NCBI RefSeq assembly: GCF_029887935.1
Contig: NZ_JARXRO010000001.1
Location: forward strand, 62,001 to 126,000
Direction: 5' to 3'
From: Luteimonas kalidii
GTDB lineage: Bacteria; Pseudomonadota; Gammaproteobacteria; Xanthomonadales; Xanthomonadaceae
Length of the DNA: 64,000 nucleotides
A program made the translations under genes and the position numbers. Of the stretch, positions 36,700 to 46,300 are shown in pieces. Each line of letters begins with the position of its first letter. The first letter of the stretch is position 1. The notes under the pieces are model-generated. The model was given only the letters and a program-made list of their open reading frames with translations. It made no database searches and was not told the origin of the DNA.

Positions 36700-37089
36700 A
36701 TGCCTTCGAATTCCCTCGACGCGACCCTCGACGCCTCCGCCATCGGCCTGTCGGGCCTGTGCCTGGTCCACTGCCTGCTGTTGCCGGTGGCGGCGGCCCT
36801 GCTGCCTGCGCTGGCGTTCGTGGGCGAGGCGGAATGGCTGCACCTCGCCTTCGTCGCCGTCGCGCTGCCGCTGGCGGGACTGGCCCTGGTGCGCGCGCAC
36901 CGGCGCCGGCCGCTGCCGCCGGCGCTGTTCGGGCTGGCCGCGGCCGGCCTGTCTGGCCTGGGGGCGGGCGCGCTGGGCTGGCCGACGCATGCGCTCGAGA
37001 CGCCGCTCACGGTGGGCGGCAGTCTGGCGCTGGCCAGCGCGCACCTGTGGAACTGGCGCCGGCGCCCGCACGCGCGCTGCGCCGGGTAG
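36700..37089 (+). CDS. MerC-domain membrane protein
   Basis: A 129-aa inner-membrane protein with four hydrophobic segments. The first holds a Cys pair (GLSGLCLVHCLLLP) as in MerC-type metal transporters; the protein ends in a basic tail. MerC proteins carry metal ions such as Hg(II) inward, but chromosomal homologues are often linked to zinc homeostasis. The ATG at 36700 is preceded by GGTGAG at 36690; a GTG at 36691 is the alternative. A Zur-like palindrome just upstream supports a zinc-related role. Confidence 0.82.
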   Translation: MPSNSLDATLDASAIGLSGLCLVHCLLLPVAAALLPALAFVGEAEWLHLAFVAVALPLAGLALVRAHRRRPLPPALFGLAAAGLSGLGAGALGWPTHALETPLTVGGSLALASAHLWNWRRRPHARCAG

Positions 37090-37253
37090 CGGATCGCCAC
37101 GGGGCAGGCGTCTTGCGATAACGATGCCGGTGGCTGTCCGCGGCCGGTACCACGCTCCACGGATGCCCCTGGGCGCCGGAAGCGACATCCGTCCGGCGGA
37201 GCCGGGCCGACGGGCGCGGCGGCGAGCGAGGCCGATGACGGACCGTGCCGTCC

Positions 37254-39026
37254 CTAGAATCCGAATCCGAGCAGCAGCGGATCGTGGTCGGAACTGCGCC
37301 ACGGCCCGGGGTCGCGTCCGTTGCCGTCGCGTTCGCCGACGTTCGCGGGCTCGTCGGCGTTGCTGTGCCACTCGGCCGCGCCCGCCAGCCCTCGTGCCAG
37401 CGCCGGGCTGAGCAGGGCGTGGTCGAGCCGCCCGGCGAGGCCGTCGTAGACGAAGCTGTAGGGCGCCTCGACGCCGGCCTCGGCCATGGCGTCGCGCCAG
37501 CCGCGATCGCGCAGGTGGCGCACCGGGTCTTCCTGCGCGTAGGCGTTCAGGTCGCCGACGATGGCCACCAGATCGCTGCCCGATCCGGTCGGATCCGTCT
37601 CCAGCCAGTCCGCCAGCCGGCGCGCGGACTCCAGCCGCAGCGGATTCCAGCACGCCTGGCCATCGCCCTGGTCGCGCTCGGCGCCGCTGGCCTCGCGGCA
37701 GCCCTTGGACTTGAAGTGGTTGGCCACGACCACGAACGCCGGCCCGGCGTCGCGCCCGCCCGCCATCGGCACGAAGGCCTGCGCCAGCGGGGCCCGGCTG
37801 CGGCCGTCGAACGGACCCTCGGCCAACGTAGCCGGTGCGCCCAGCGGCCGCAGCCGCCCGGTGCGATAGACCAGGCCGACCCGGATCGCATCGCTCCCCG
37901 GCCCCTGTCCCGCATCGACGAAGGCCCAGTCGCCGCCGCCGGCGTTGAGCGCATCGACCAGCTGCGCCAGGCTCGAATCCGGTCCGTAGCCGTCGTTCTC
38001 CAGCTCCATCAGTGCCGCCACGTGCGGGTCCAGTGCCTGGATCGTGGCCACCAGCCGCCCCAGCTGGGCCTGCAGCTGGGCCGGCGTGCGCGCGCCACGT
38101 TCGGTCGGGAAGCCGCCGCCGCGGCCGTCGCCGTTGAACAGGTTGCGCAGGTTGAACGCCGCCAGGCGCACATTGCCCGGCACCGTGGGCGCGTCCGGAC
38201 GCGGTGCCGGCGCAATCGCCGGGACGGCGGTCAGCTGCAGCCGCACCTGGCCCCAGCGCTGGTCGACGATGCCTTGCGCGCCGGTGACCACGCTGCCCGA
38301 ACGCGGCGCCGGTCGGCCATCCAGGTACCAGACCGTGCGCGGGTCCTCCATCGCCATCGCGTCGTCGAGCAGCAGTTGGCGGCGGGCGTTGTCGGCCGCC
38401 ACGCGTCCGGCGGCGGGCCCGGGCGGCGCGACCTCGGTCGGGGTGAACGGGCGATCGCCGAAGCTGGCGTGCAGCACGCCGCGCCGGGCCAGCTCGTGCT
38501 GGCCGTCGAGGGTCAGCGGCGCATCGATGCGCACCGACATCCCTTCGAGCCGTTCCCAGTCCGCGGGCGGCGCGTCCAGCACCACCGGCGCGACCTCGCC
38601 ACGACCGACCACCTCGATCGCTGCGGCCTCGAGCGTGGTCAGGCTGCCGCGCGTGCGCTGGCCGTGTTCGATCACCCGCCCGCGGGCGCGGACCCGGTCG
38701 CCGGCGCGCAGTTCGGGTTTTGCATCGGAGACCACGAACAGCCCGTCGGAGGTCGCCGGATCGCCGTCGCCGGCATCCTGGACGAACCAGCCGCCGAGGT
38801 GGCGGCCGAAATTGCCGGTGACCACGCCCTCGATCGTGACCTCGCGGTCGAGCAACGGGCTGATGTCGCCGTCGCCCTGTACGGTCCCGATCGCGACCAC
38901 ACCCTCGGGCACGTGCGCGGCGGCGGGATCGACGCCCGGTGTTTCGCATCCACCCAGGAACGCCGCGGCCAGCAGCAGCGTGATCGGGCGCACGGGCAGC
39001 CGTGTGCGAAGGCGGGAGGGGGTCAT
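37254..39026 (-). CDS. Extracellular nuclease of the endonuclease/exonuclease/phosphatase family, lipoprotein (ExeM/NucH-like)
   Basis: A 590-aa lipoprotein (lipobox LGGC, Cys27). The N-terminal half holds an OB-fold domain (VTIEGVVTGNFGRHLGGWFV). The C-terminal half is an EEP-type nuclease: VRLAAFNLRNLFNGD, MELENDGYG, VVANHFKSKGC, IVGDLNAY and the final SSDHDPLL, the catalytic Asp-His pair. This arrangement matches the ExeM/NucH family of secreted DNases, used for scavenging extracellular DNA or biofilm turnover. The ATG at 39026 gives the lipoprotein signal. Confidence 0.9.
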   Translation of the reverse strand: MTPSRLRTRLPVRPITLLLAAAFLGGCETPGVDPAAAHVPEGVVAIGTVQGDGDISPLLDREVTIEGVVTGNFGRHLGGWFVQDAGDGDPATSDGLFVVSDAKPELRAGDRVRARGRVIEHGQRTRGSLTTLEAAAIEVVGRGEVAPVVLDAPPADWERLEGMSVRIDAPLTLDGQHELARRGVLHASFGDRPFTPTEVAPPGPAAGRVAADNARRQLLLDDAMAMEDPRTVWYLDGRPAPRSGSVVTGAQGIVDQRWGQVRLQLTAVPAIAPAPRPDAPTVPGNVRLAAFNLRNLFNGDGRGGGFPTERGARTPAQLQAQLGRLVATIQALDPHVAALMELENDGYGPDSSLAQLVDALNAGGGDWAFVDAGQGPGSDAIRVGLVYRTGRLRPLGAPATLAEGPFDGRSRAPLAQAFVPMAGGRDAGPAFVVVANHFKSKGCREASGAERDQGDGQACWNPLRLESARRLADWLETDPTGSGSDLVAIVGDLNAYAQEDPVRHLRDRGWRDAMAEAGVEAPYSFVYDGLAGRLDHALLSPALARGLAGAAEWHSNADEPANVGERDGNGRDPGPWRSSDHDPLLLGFGF

Positions 39027-39104
39027 GCAGGGGATCCGTCCGGGGCGCGGAGACGACAACGCCGCCCGGAGGCGGCGTCGCATGGAACGCAGCGGGCGGC
39101 CAGC

Positions 39105-39620
39105 TTACTGCAGGTTGTCGACCATCCAGTCGACCGTCGCCTGCACCTGCTCGTCGGTCAGCGCGGGATTGCCGCCCTTGGCCGGCATCACGCCGGCGCT
39201 GCCGGTAAAGCCTTCGATCGAATGCCGGTACAGCGTTTCGGTGCCCTGGGCGATGCGCGCGCTCCAGGCCGCCGCAGTCAGCGTCGGAGCGCCGCCGGCG
39301 CCGGAGGTGTGGCAGCCCGAGCACAGGTTCTGGTAGATGACCGAGCCATCCAGGGTGCCGCCGTAGGCGACCTGCGATGCGGCGGCGGCCGCGGCGGCGG
39401 CGGTCGCCGCGGCCTGCGCGGCGGCGCCGGTGCTGCCGGCATACACCGCGCCGACCGGCGCGATCCGGTTCTCGGTGCGCTTGGCGGCGGACGGGTCCAC
39501 CTCGGGCGGCAGGGTGCCATGCAGGAGCGCGGCGCCCACGATCAGGCCCAGCGTCACCAGCACCAGGAAGCCGATCACCAGCGAGAAGCGCTTGAGGAAC
39601 TCGAGGTCGTAATTGCGCAC
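39105..39620 (-). CDS. Membrane-anchored cytochrome c5-type protein
   Basis: A 171-aa monohaem cytochrome. One N-terminal transmembrane helix (about 12-34) anchors it. An Ala-rich linker (about 65-83) leads to a class I cytochrome c domain with the haem motif CSGCH at 100-104 and the axial Met near 145 in GVMPAKGG. Cytochrome c5 proteins pass electrons in the periplasm to terminal oxidases. It lies 78 bp downstream of nothing on its strand and diverges from recC; a TATACT hexamer at 39672-39667 could be its -10. Confidence 0.9.
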   Translation of the reverse strand: MRNYDLEFLKRFSLVIGFLVLVTLGLIVGAALLHGTLPPEVDPSAAKRTENRIAPVGAVYAGSTGAAAQAAATAAAAAAAASQVAYGGTLDGSVIYQNLCSGCHTSGAGGAPTLTAAAWSARIAQGTETLYRHSIEGFTGSAGVMPAKGGNPALTDEQVQATVDWMVDNLQ

Positions 39621-39783
39621 GAAAACACCCTTGGCACGCGGCCGACGGAGCCGCAGCTAGCGCGGAAGTATAAACACCAAACTCCGCCGCACCCACCCTG
39701 GGGGCGGCCATGCGGGCCGGCCGGCACGGGAGCGCGGGCGGCGTATCGGGGCCTGCGACCGGTTCCTGCACAATGCCTGCGGC

Positions 39784-42700
39784 ATGCGCCCCGACGCCCC
39801 GACCGACTTCCGCCTCTACCACTCCAATGCGCTGGATGTGCTGGCGGCGCTGCTGGCCGACGAGCTGCGTCGGCCGGTCCCGGGGCAGGGTCTGCTGGAA
39901 CCGGACGTGGTGCTGATCCCGCAGGTCGCGTTGCGCCGCTGGCTGCAGGCCACGCTGGCGCAGGCGCATGGCGTGTCGGCCAACCTCGAGTTCCTCACCC
40001 CGGGCGAATTCGTGCAGCGCGCGCTGGACGCCAATGTGCCCGGCAGGGGCGAGGATCTCGACGCCGCCGCGCTGCGCTGGCGCATCCACGCCGCACTGGC
40101 CGATCCGGCGCTGCTGCGCGAGCGCGCGCTGCAGCCGCTGCGCGCCTACCTCGACGGCGCGCCCGATCCGCTCAAGGCCTGGTCGCTGTCGGGCGAGCTC
40201 GCGCAGGCGTTCGAGAAGTACAAGGCGTGGCGCCGCGAGTGGCTGCTGGCCTGGGAGGCGGGCGATGCGCCGCGCGACCCGCAGGCCGCGCTGTGGCGGC
40301 GCGTGGCCGGCGGCACGCAGCATCGCGCCCGCCGCATCGATACCTACCTGCGCGGTTTCGCCGCACCCGATGCGCCGCTGCCGTCGGGCCTGCCGAAGCG
40401 GCTGTTCGCCTTCGCCATCCTCAACGTTTCGCCCGACGTGCTGCGCGTGATCGCCACCCAGGCGCGCGTGGGCACCCTGCACCTGTACGTGCCCTCGCCC
40501 AGCCGCGACTACTGGGGCGATCTGCAGGCGCTGCGCGACCCGCACGCTGTCGACGACCCCGCACTCGCCCGCGACAACCCCCTGCTGCAGGCCTGGGGTG
40601 CGGCCGGGCGCGATTTCATGGCGGTGCTGGGCGGCTACGAGGTGGTGCATCCGGACCTCGAGATCCGCGGCGATGCCGATCCGGGCGAACCACCGGGTCC
40701 GGAGTCGCGTGTCGCGCAGACTCCCGCCGATCGCGACGATCCCGCGGGGAAAGTCGATCCTGTCACAGGGTTCGATCCCGGCCTGTTGCGCCGCCTGCAG
40801 TCGGACCTGTTCCACCGACGCGCCGCGCCGGGCTTCCCGCTGCGCGAGGCCGTCGACACGGGCGATCCCAGCCTGCAGGTCCACGCCTGCCACACCCGGC
40901 TGCGCGAACTGCAGGTGCTGCATGACCAGCTGCGCGCGCTGTTCGAGGACCCGCGCTTCGACCCGCCGCTGCAGCCGCGCGAGGTCGCGGTGCTGGCGCC
41001 GGACATCGATCCGTATCTTCCCTACCTCGACGCCGTGTTCGGCGGCCGCGGCCGCAGCGACGCCGGCTTCAACCAGGCGATTCCCTACGCGGTCGCCGAC
41101 GCCAGCCCGCTGGCCGGCGAGCCGCTGGCCGACGTGTTCCTGCGCCTGCTGGCGCTGCCCGTGGCGCGCTTCGGCCTGATTGAGACGCTCGACCTGCTCG
41201 CCAGCCCGCCGCTTGCCGAGGCGGCGCAGCTCGATGCCGCCGCCTTCGACCGCCTGCATGCCTGGCTGCACGCCGCCGGCGCGCGCTGGGGACTCGATGC
41301 CGCGCACCGCGCGCGCCTGGAGGCCCCTGCCGACGACGCCTACACCTGGGCCTTCGCGCTCGACCGCCTGCTGCTCGGCCACGCCACCGGCAGCGATGCG
41401 CCCATCGCCACCGCCAGCGGCCAGCTGGTCGCGCCGATGCCGGAGCTCGAAGGCAGCGCGCTCGATGCGCTCGACACCCTGGTGCGCCTGCTGCGCGTGC
41501 TCGCGCGCCACGCCAGCGTGCTGGACGAAGCGCTGACGCCCGAGGGCTGGCGCGAACGCCTGCTCGGCCTGCTCGACGCGCTGCTGACGCGTCCGCCGGC
41601 ATCGCCCAGCACGCGCCGCGCGCTCGACCGCCTGCGCAGCCTGATCGACACCTTCGCAAGCGACGCCCGCCGCGCCGGCGTCGACACGCCGGTGCCGGCC
41701 GAGATCGTGCGCGCGCATTTCGCCGCCGCGCTGTCTGAAGCCGACACGCGCGCCCCGCTGCTCACCGGCGGCGTCAGCATCGCGCGCATGGTGCCGATGC
41801 GGCTGCTGCCGTTCCGCGCGATCTGCCTGCTGGGCATGGACGACGGCGCCTTCCCGCGTCGCGATCCGGCCGGCGGCCTCGACCGCCTCGCCACCGACGT
41901 CGCCGCCGGCCGGCGCATGCGCGGCGACCGCTCCACCCGCGACGACGACCGCTTCCTGTTCCTGCAGCTGTTCGCCGCCGCGCAGGACGTGTTCTACGTC
42001 AGCTACCAGGGCGCGGACCCGCGCGACGGCAGCGTGCGCGAACCGTCGGTGCTGGTCGCCGACCTGCTGGCCGCCGCCGATGCGCAGCACGCAGCGGACG
42101 CGAAGGCGGGCGAGGCGCTGGTGGTGCGGCATCCGCTGCAGCCGTTCGCACCGGCCGCGTTCGGCGGCTTTGATGAGCCGCGGCGCTTCTCCTACAGCGC
42201 GCAGTGGTGGCCCGCAGCCGCGCAGCCGACGGCGAGGCGCGTGCCGCTGCCGGCGTGGTTCGATGGCGAGGTGCTGCCTGCGCTGGAAGATGGCGAGGCC
42301 GCGGGTGCTGTCGGTGCCGACGGTTCCGGAATCAAAGGCGCAAGTGCGTCCGCCGGCGCAGCGACCTATCCGGTCACGCTCACACTCGACGAACTGCGCC
42401 GCTTCCTGCAGGCGCCGGCCGACGTCTTCCTGCGCCAGCGCCTCGGCCTGCGGCTGGCCGAAGTCGAACAGATCGACGAGGACGTCGAACCGCTGCTGGC
42501 CCCGGGCCGCGGCATCGCGCGCCAGGTGCTGCAACAGGCGGTGTTCGACGCGGTGCTGCGCGGCGACGACGACGCCACCACCCACGCCCGGTTGCGCGCG
42601 CGCGGCCTGCTGCCGTCCGGACCGCTGGGCCGGCGCACGCTGCAGCAGATGCGCGCGCAGGTCGACCCGTACGCGCTGGCCTTCGGCGGCTGGCGCGGAG

Positions 42701-43314
42701 ACGCGACCCCGGAATCCCATCGCCTGGAAGTTCCGCTCGAAGGCACGACCCTGCAGGGCCGCATCACCGACATTTACGACAAGGGCATCGTGCGCGTGCG
42801 CTTCGATCCGCCCGCCGGAAGGTCGGCGATCCGCAACGGCCTGGACTGGCTGCTGGCGAGCGCCGCCGGCCTGGCCAGGCCGCTGGTGGAATTCCACGAG
42901 GATCGAGAACGCGGTGCCGGTCCGCATGAGCGCGACCCGCTCGACCCCGAGCAGGCACGCGCGGTGCTGGGCATGCTCGTCGCCCTGCGCGAACGCGGTC
43001 TGCGCCAGCCGCTCCCGTTCGCCCCCTACAGCGGCTGGGAATTCTTCCGCGCCGACGACATGCGCAAGGGCCTCGAGGCCGCCGCGAGGAAGTGGCGCGG
43101 CAGCGACTTCAACTGGGGCGAGAGCAGCAGCGAAGCCCTGCGCCTGGCGCTGCGCGGCCGCGACCCTTTCAACGACGAAGTCACGCAGGTTGCCTTCATC
43201 GACCTCACGATGGGCATCTACCTGGCGGTGATGGAGGGCAAGCTCTACGCCGGCACCGACCCGACGGCATTGCACGCGATCGCCGATGCACTCGACCTGG
43301 AGGAGGCCGAATGA
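39784..43314 (+). CDS. recC: RecBCD exonuclease V, gamma subunit RecC
   Basis: A 1176-aa subunit that with RecB and RecD processes double-strand breaks and recognises Chi. RecC has an inactive helicase fold. Family runs visible include FYHSNALDVLAALL-like (LYHSNALDVLAALL), VLIPQVALRRWLQ, PREVAVLAPDIDPYLPYLDA, IPYAVADASPL, VSIARMVPMRLLPFRAICLL and GMDDGAFPR. It contains in-frame Ala/Gly-rich stretches (near 2310-2360 of the gene). Its stop overlaps the recB start (ATGA), giving a coupled recC-recB-recD order. Confidence 0.95.
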   Translation: MRPDAPTDFRLYHSNALDVLAALLADELRRPVPGQGLLEPDVVLIPQVALRRWLQATLAQAHGVSANLEFLTPGEFVQRALDANVPGRGEDLDAAALRWRIHAALADPALLRERALQPLRAYLDGAPDPLKAWSLSGELAQAFEKYKAWRREWLLAWEAGDAPRDPQAALWRRVAGGTQHRARRIDTYLRGFAAPDAPLPSGLPKRLFAFAILNVSPDVLRVIATQARVGTLHLYVPSPSRDYWGDLQALRDPHAVDDPALARDNPLLQAWGAAGRDFMAVLGGYEVVHPDLEIRGDADPGEPPGPESRVAQTPADRDDPAGKVDPVTGFDPGLLRRLQSDLFHRRAAPGFPLREAVDTGDPSLQVHACHTRLRELQVLHDQLRALFEDPRFDPPLQPREVAVLAPDIDPYLPYLDAVFGGRGRSDAGFNQAIPYAVADASPLAGEPLADVFLRLLALPVARFGLIETLDLLASPPLAEAAQLDAAAFDRLHAWLHAAGARWGLDAAHRARLEAPADDAYTWAFALDRLLLGHATGSDAPIATASGQLVAPMPELEGSALDALDTLVRLLRVLARHASVLDEALTPEGWRERLLGLLDALLTRPPASPSTRRALDRLRSLIDTFASDARRAGVDTPVPAEIVRAHFAAALSEADTRAPLLTGGVSIARMVPMRLLPFRAICLLGMDDGAFPRRDPAGGLDRLATDVAAGRRMRGDRSTRDDDRFLFLQLFAAAQDVFYVSYQGADPRDGSVREPSVLVADLLAAADAQHAADAKAGEALVVRHPLQPFAPAAFGGFDEPRRFSYSAQWWPAAAQPTARRVPLPAWFDGEVLPALEDGEAAGAVGADGSGIKGASASAGAATYPVTLTLDELRRFLQAPADVFLRQRLGLRLAEVEQIDEDVEPLLAPGRGIARQVLQQAVFDAVLRGDDDATTHARLRARGLLPSGPLGRRTLQQMRAQVDPYALAFGGWRGDATPESHRLEVPLEGTTLQGRITDIYDKGIVRVRFDPPAGRSAIRNGLDWLLASAAGLARPLVEFHEDRERGAGPHERDPLDPEQARAVLGMLVALRERGLRQPLPFAPYSGWEFFRADDMRKGLEAAARKWRGSDFNWGESSSEALRLALRGRDPFNDEVTQVAFIDLTMGIYLAVMEGKLYAGTDPTALHAIADALDLEEAE

Positions 43315-46300
43315 GCGCCGACGCCAGCGCCATGGCCGGCCCGGTGCGCGATGCGTATCTGGAACTCGCGCTCGACGGCGTGCACGCCATCGAGGCCTCC
43401 GCCGGCACCGGCAAGACCTACACCCTCGCCACCCTGGTGGTGCGCCTGGTGGTCGAGCGCGGCCTGCGCGTGGGCCAGGTGCTGGCCGTGACCTTCACCG
43501 AAGCGGCCACCCAGGAGCTGCGCAAGCGCATCCGCGAACGCCTGCTGCTGGCCTGCGTCCTCGTCGGCACCGCGCCCGCCGCCGACGATGCGGCCGAAGC
43601 CGCGCTCACCCGCGCCGTGCTCGACGCCCACCTCGCGCGCGGCGCGGAAACCGCCGAGGCGCTGCGTCGCCGCCTGCACGCCGCCGCGAACGACATCGAC
43701 CTCGCCGCCATCTTCACCATCCACGGCTTCTGCGCCCGCGTGCTGCGCGAGCATGCGCTGGAAGCGGGGCAGGCCTTCGACGCGCCGGAACTGCTGACCA
43801 GCGATGTGCAGCTGTACCAGACCCTCGCGGCCGACCTGTGGCGCGCACACGGCGGCGATGCGGAAGCCGCCGACGACCTGCTCGCGCTGTGGCCCGGTGG
43901 TCCGCCGTCGCTGGCTGGGGACCTGCCGCTGCTGGTACGCGAACCCGCACTGCGCCCCGCGCTGAACGAGCTGCCCGACGATCCCGCGCCGCGCCTGCAC
44001 GCCAGCGGCGAAGCGATGGCCGCAGCCTTCCGCGCGCATGGCGACGACTTCCGCGCCGCGCTGGTGGCCGCGGTCGACAGCAAGGTGCTGCACGCCGGCA
44101 GCTACAAGCTCGACTGGATCCACCCGCTGTGCGATGCGCTGCACCGGTGGTGCCACGCCAGCGAACGTGCGCTGCCATTCGAGCACCCCAAGCTGCCGCA
44201 GCTCACGCGCGAGACCCTGCAGCTGCGCACCAGCAAGGCCGGCGCCGGCCGCACGCCCGATTCCCCGATCTGCAACACCGTCCCCGCCTATCTCGACGCG
44301 CTCGCTGCGACGGCCGAATGGGAGGACGCGCGCCGGGTCGAACTGCTGCACCGGCTGCGCGATGATGCGCGCCAGCGCGTGACCCGCGCCAAGCGGCAGC
44401 AGCGCGTGCAGACCTACGACGACCTGATCGATCGCGTCGCCGACGCCATCGACGGCCCGCACGCCGCCGACCTCGTCCAGCGCCTGCGCGCGCAGTACAC
44501 CGTGGCCCTTGTCGACGAGTTCCAGGACACCGACGCCCGCCAGTGGCGCATCTTCGACCACGTGTTCGGCGCCGCCAGCGCCGCATTGCACGGCCAGCCG
44601 CCGGCGTTGTTCGTGATCGGCGACCCGAAGCAGGCGATCTACGGCTTCCGTGGCGGCGACGTGGAGACCTATCTCGCCGCGCGCGATACGGCGGTGGAAG
44701 CGCCACCGCTGTCGAGCAACTTCCGCTCGCGTCCGTCCGTGCTGCGCGCCGTCTCGACGCTCTATGCGCAGGCCCAGGCGGCAGCGGACGCCGATACTTC
44801 CACCGATCCCGACAGGAAGATCCCGCCGCCCTTCATCGACCCGCGTATCGGCTTTCGCGACGTGCAACCTGGCGGCACGCGCCGCGACGACGACTTCCTG
44901 CGACACCGCGCACCAGCGCCCGCGCTCACCGTGTGGCGCGCGCCGCTGCCGGACGAAGTCGACAGCAAGGGCAGGTTGAAGCCGTGGAAAGCCGGGCACT
45001 CGCGCGAACTCGCAACCAAAGCCTGCGTCGCCGCCATCCACCGCGTGCTGTGCGATGCGCGCGACGGCAACGCCAGCATCGAAGGCCGCCCCGTGCAGCC
45101 GGGCGACATCGCCGTACTGGTGCGCTCGCATGCCGAGGCCACGCGCATCCGCCACGCGCTGGCGATGGCCGGCATCCCCGCCGTCGCCGCGGGCCGACAA
45201 AGCCTGTTCGCCACGCCCGAGGCGCGCGACCTGCACGCGCTGCTGCTCGCCCTGCTGCATGGCGCCGACGACGGCCGCCTGCGCATGGCGCTGTCCACCG
45301 TGCTGGTGGGCCTGGACGCCACCGCCATCGCCGCGCTCGACATCGATGGCGAAGCGCTGCGCCACTGGCAGCTCGAAGCGCTGGCCTGGCGCGAGCGCCT
45401 GCAGCGCGGCGGCCCGCTGGCGCTGGTCAACGCGCTGTGCGCGCAGCACGCCGGCCGCCTGCTCGGCCTGCTCGACGGCGAGCGCCGCCTCACCAACTAC
45501 CTGCAGCTGGCCGAAGGGCTGCAGGATGCGCAGGCGCGCGCGCTGGGCCTGCACGGCCTGGTCGACTGGCTGGCGAACGCGATCGCCGATGCCAACGCCA
45601 ACGATGAGAGCCAGCTGCTGCGGCTGGAGTCCGACGCCCGCCGCGTGCAGGTGGTGACCCTGCACAAGAGCAAGGGCCTGGAATACCCGCTGGTGTTCCT
45701 GCCCTTCGCCGCCATCGGCCCGCATGCGCGCAGCCCCGGCCAGCGCGCCGTGATCAACGAGGAAGGCGGCCGCGTGCTGCACTGGAAACTGCTGCCCAAA
45801 GCCTCCGGCTGGGACGCGGCGAAGGCGACGTGGACGCTCGCCCAGCGCGCGGAAGATGCACGCCTGCTCTATGTCGGCCTCACCCGCGCGCGCCACGCGC
45901 TGTGGCTGGCCAGCGGCCTGTTCTGCAACTTCGACAAGTCGCCGCTGCAGCACATGGTGGCGACGCCCGATGCGCTGCAGGCCGCGCTCGGCGATGCCGT
46001 CGCGATCGACGACAGCATTCCGCCGGACACGCTGCCGTGGCTGCCGCCTGCCACGACCGACGCCGTGCCACCGGCGCGCATCGCGCAGCGCGCGCTGGCC
46101 AGCGACTGGTGGGTCTATAGCTTCACCCAGCTCGCCAACGCGGACGGCCAGGAGGACACGGCGGCCAGCGCGACGCAGCCGGCGGCGGGCGGCTACGACG
46201 AGCCCGGGGGCGACGCCGACAGCGGCATGGACGTGGCGCTGCCTGCGTCCTTGGAGATGGGCGAGCGCGTCGACGCCGAGGTCAATCCGGCCCCCGGCGC

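Noticed and set aside
36523-43275. 2250-codon open frame on the minus strand across the MerC, nuclease, cytochrome and recC genes
   Set aside because: Antisense shadow caused by very high GC; composition dominated by Arg, Ala, Gly, His; contains no domain of its own. The real genes in it read in other frames.
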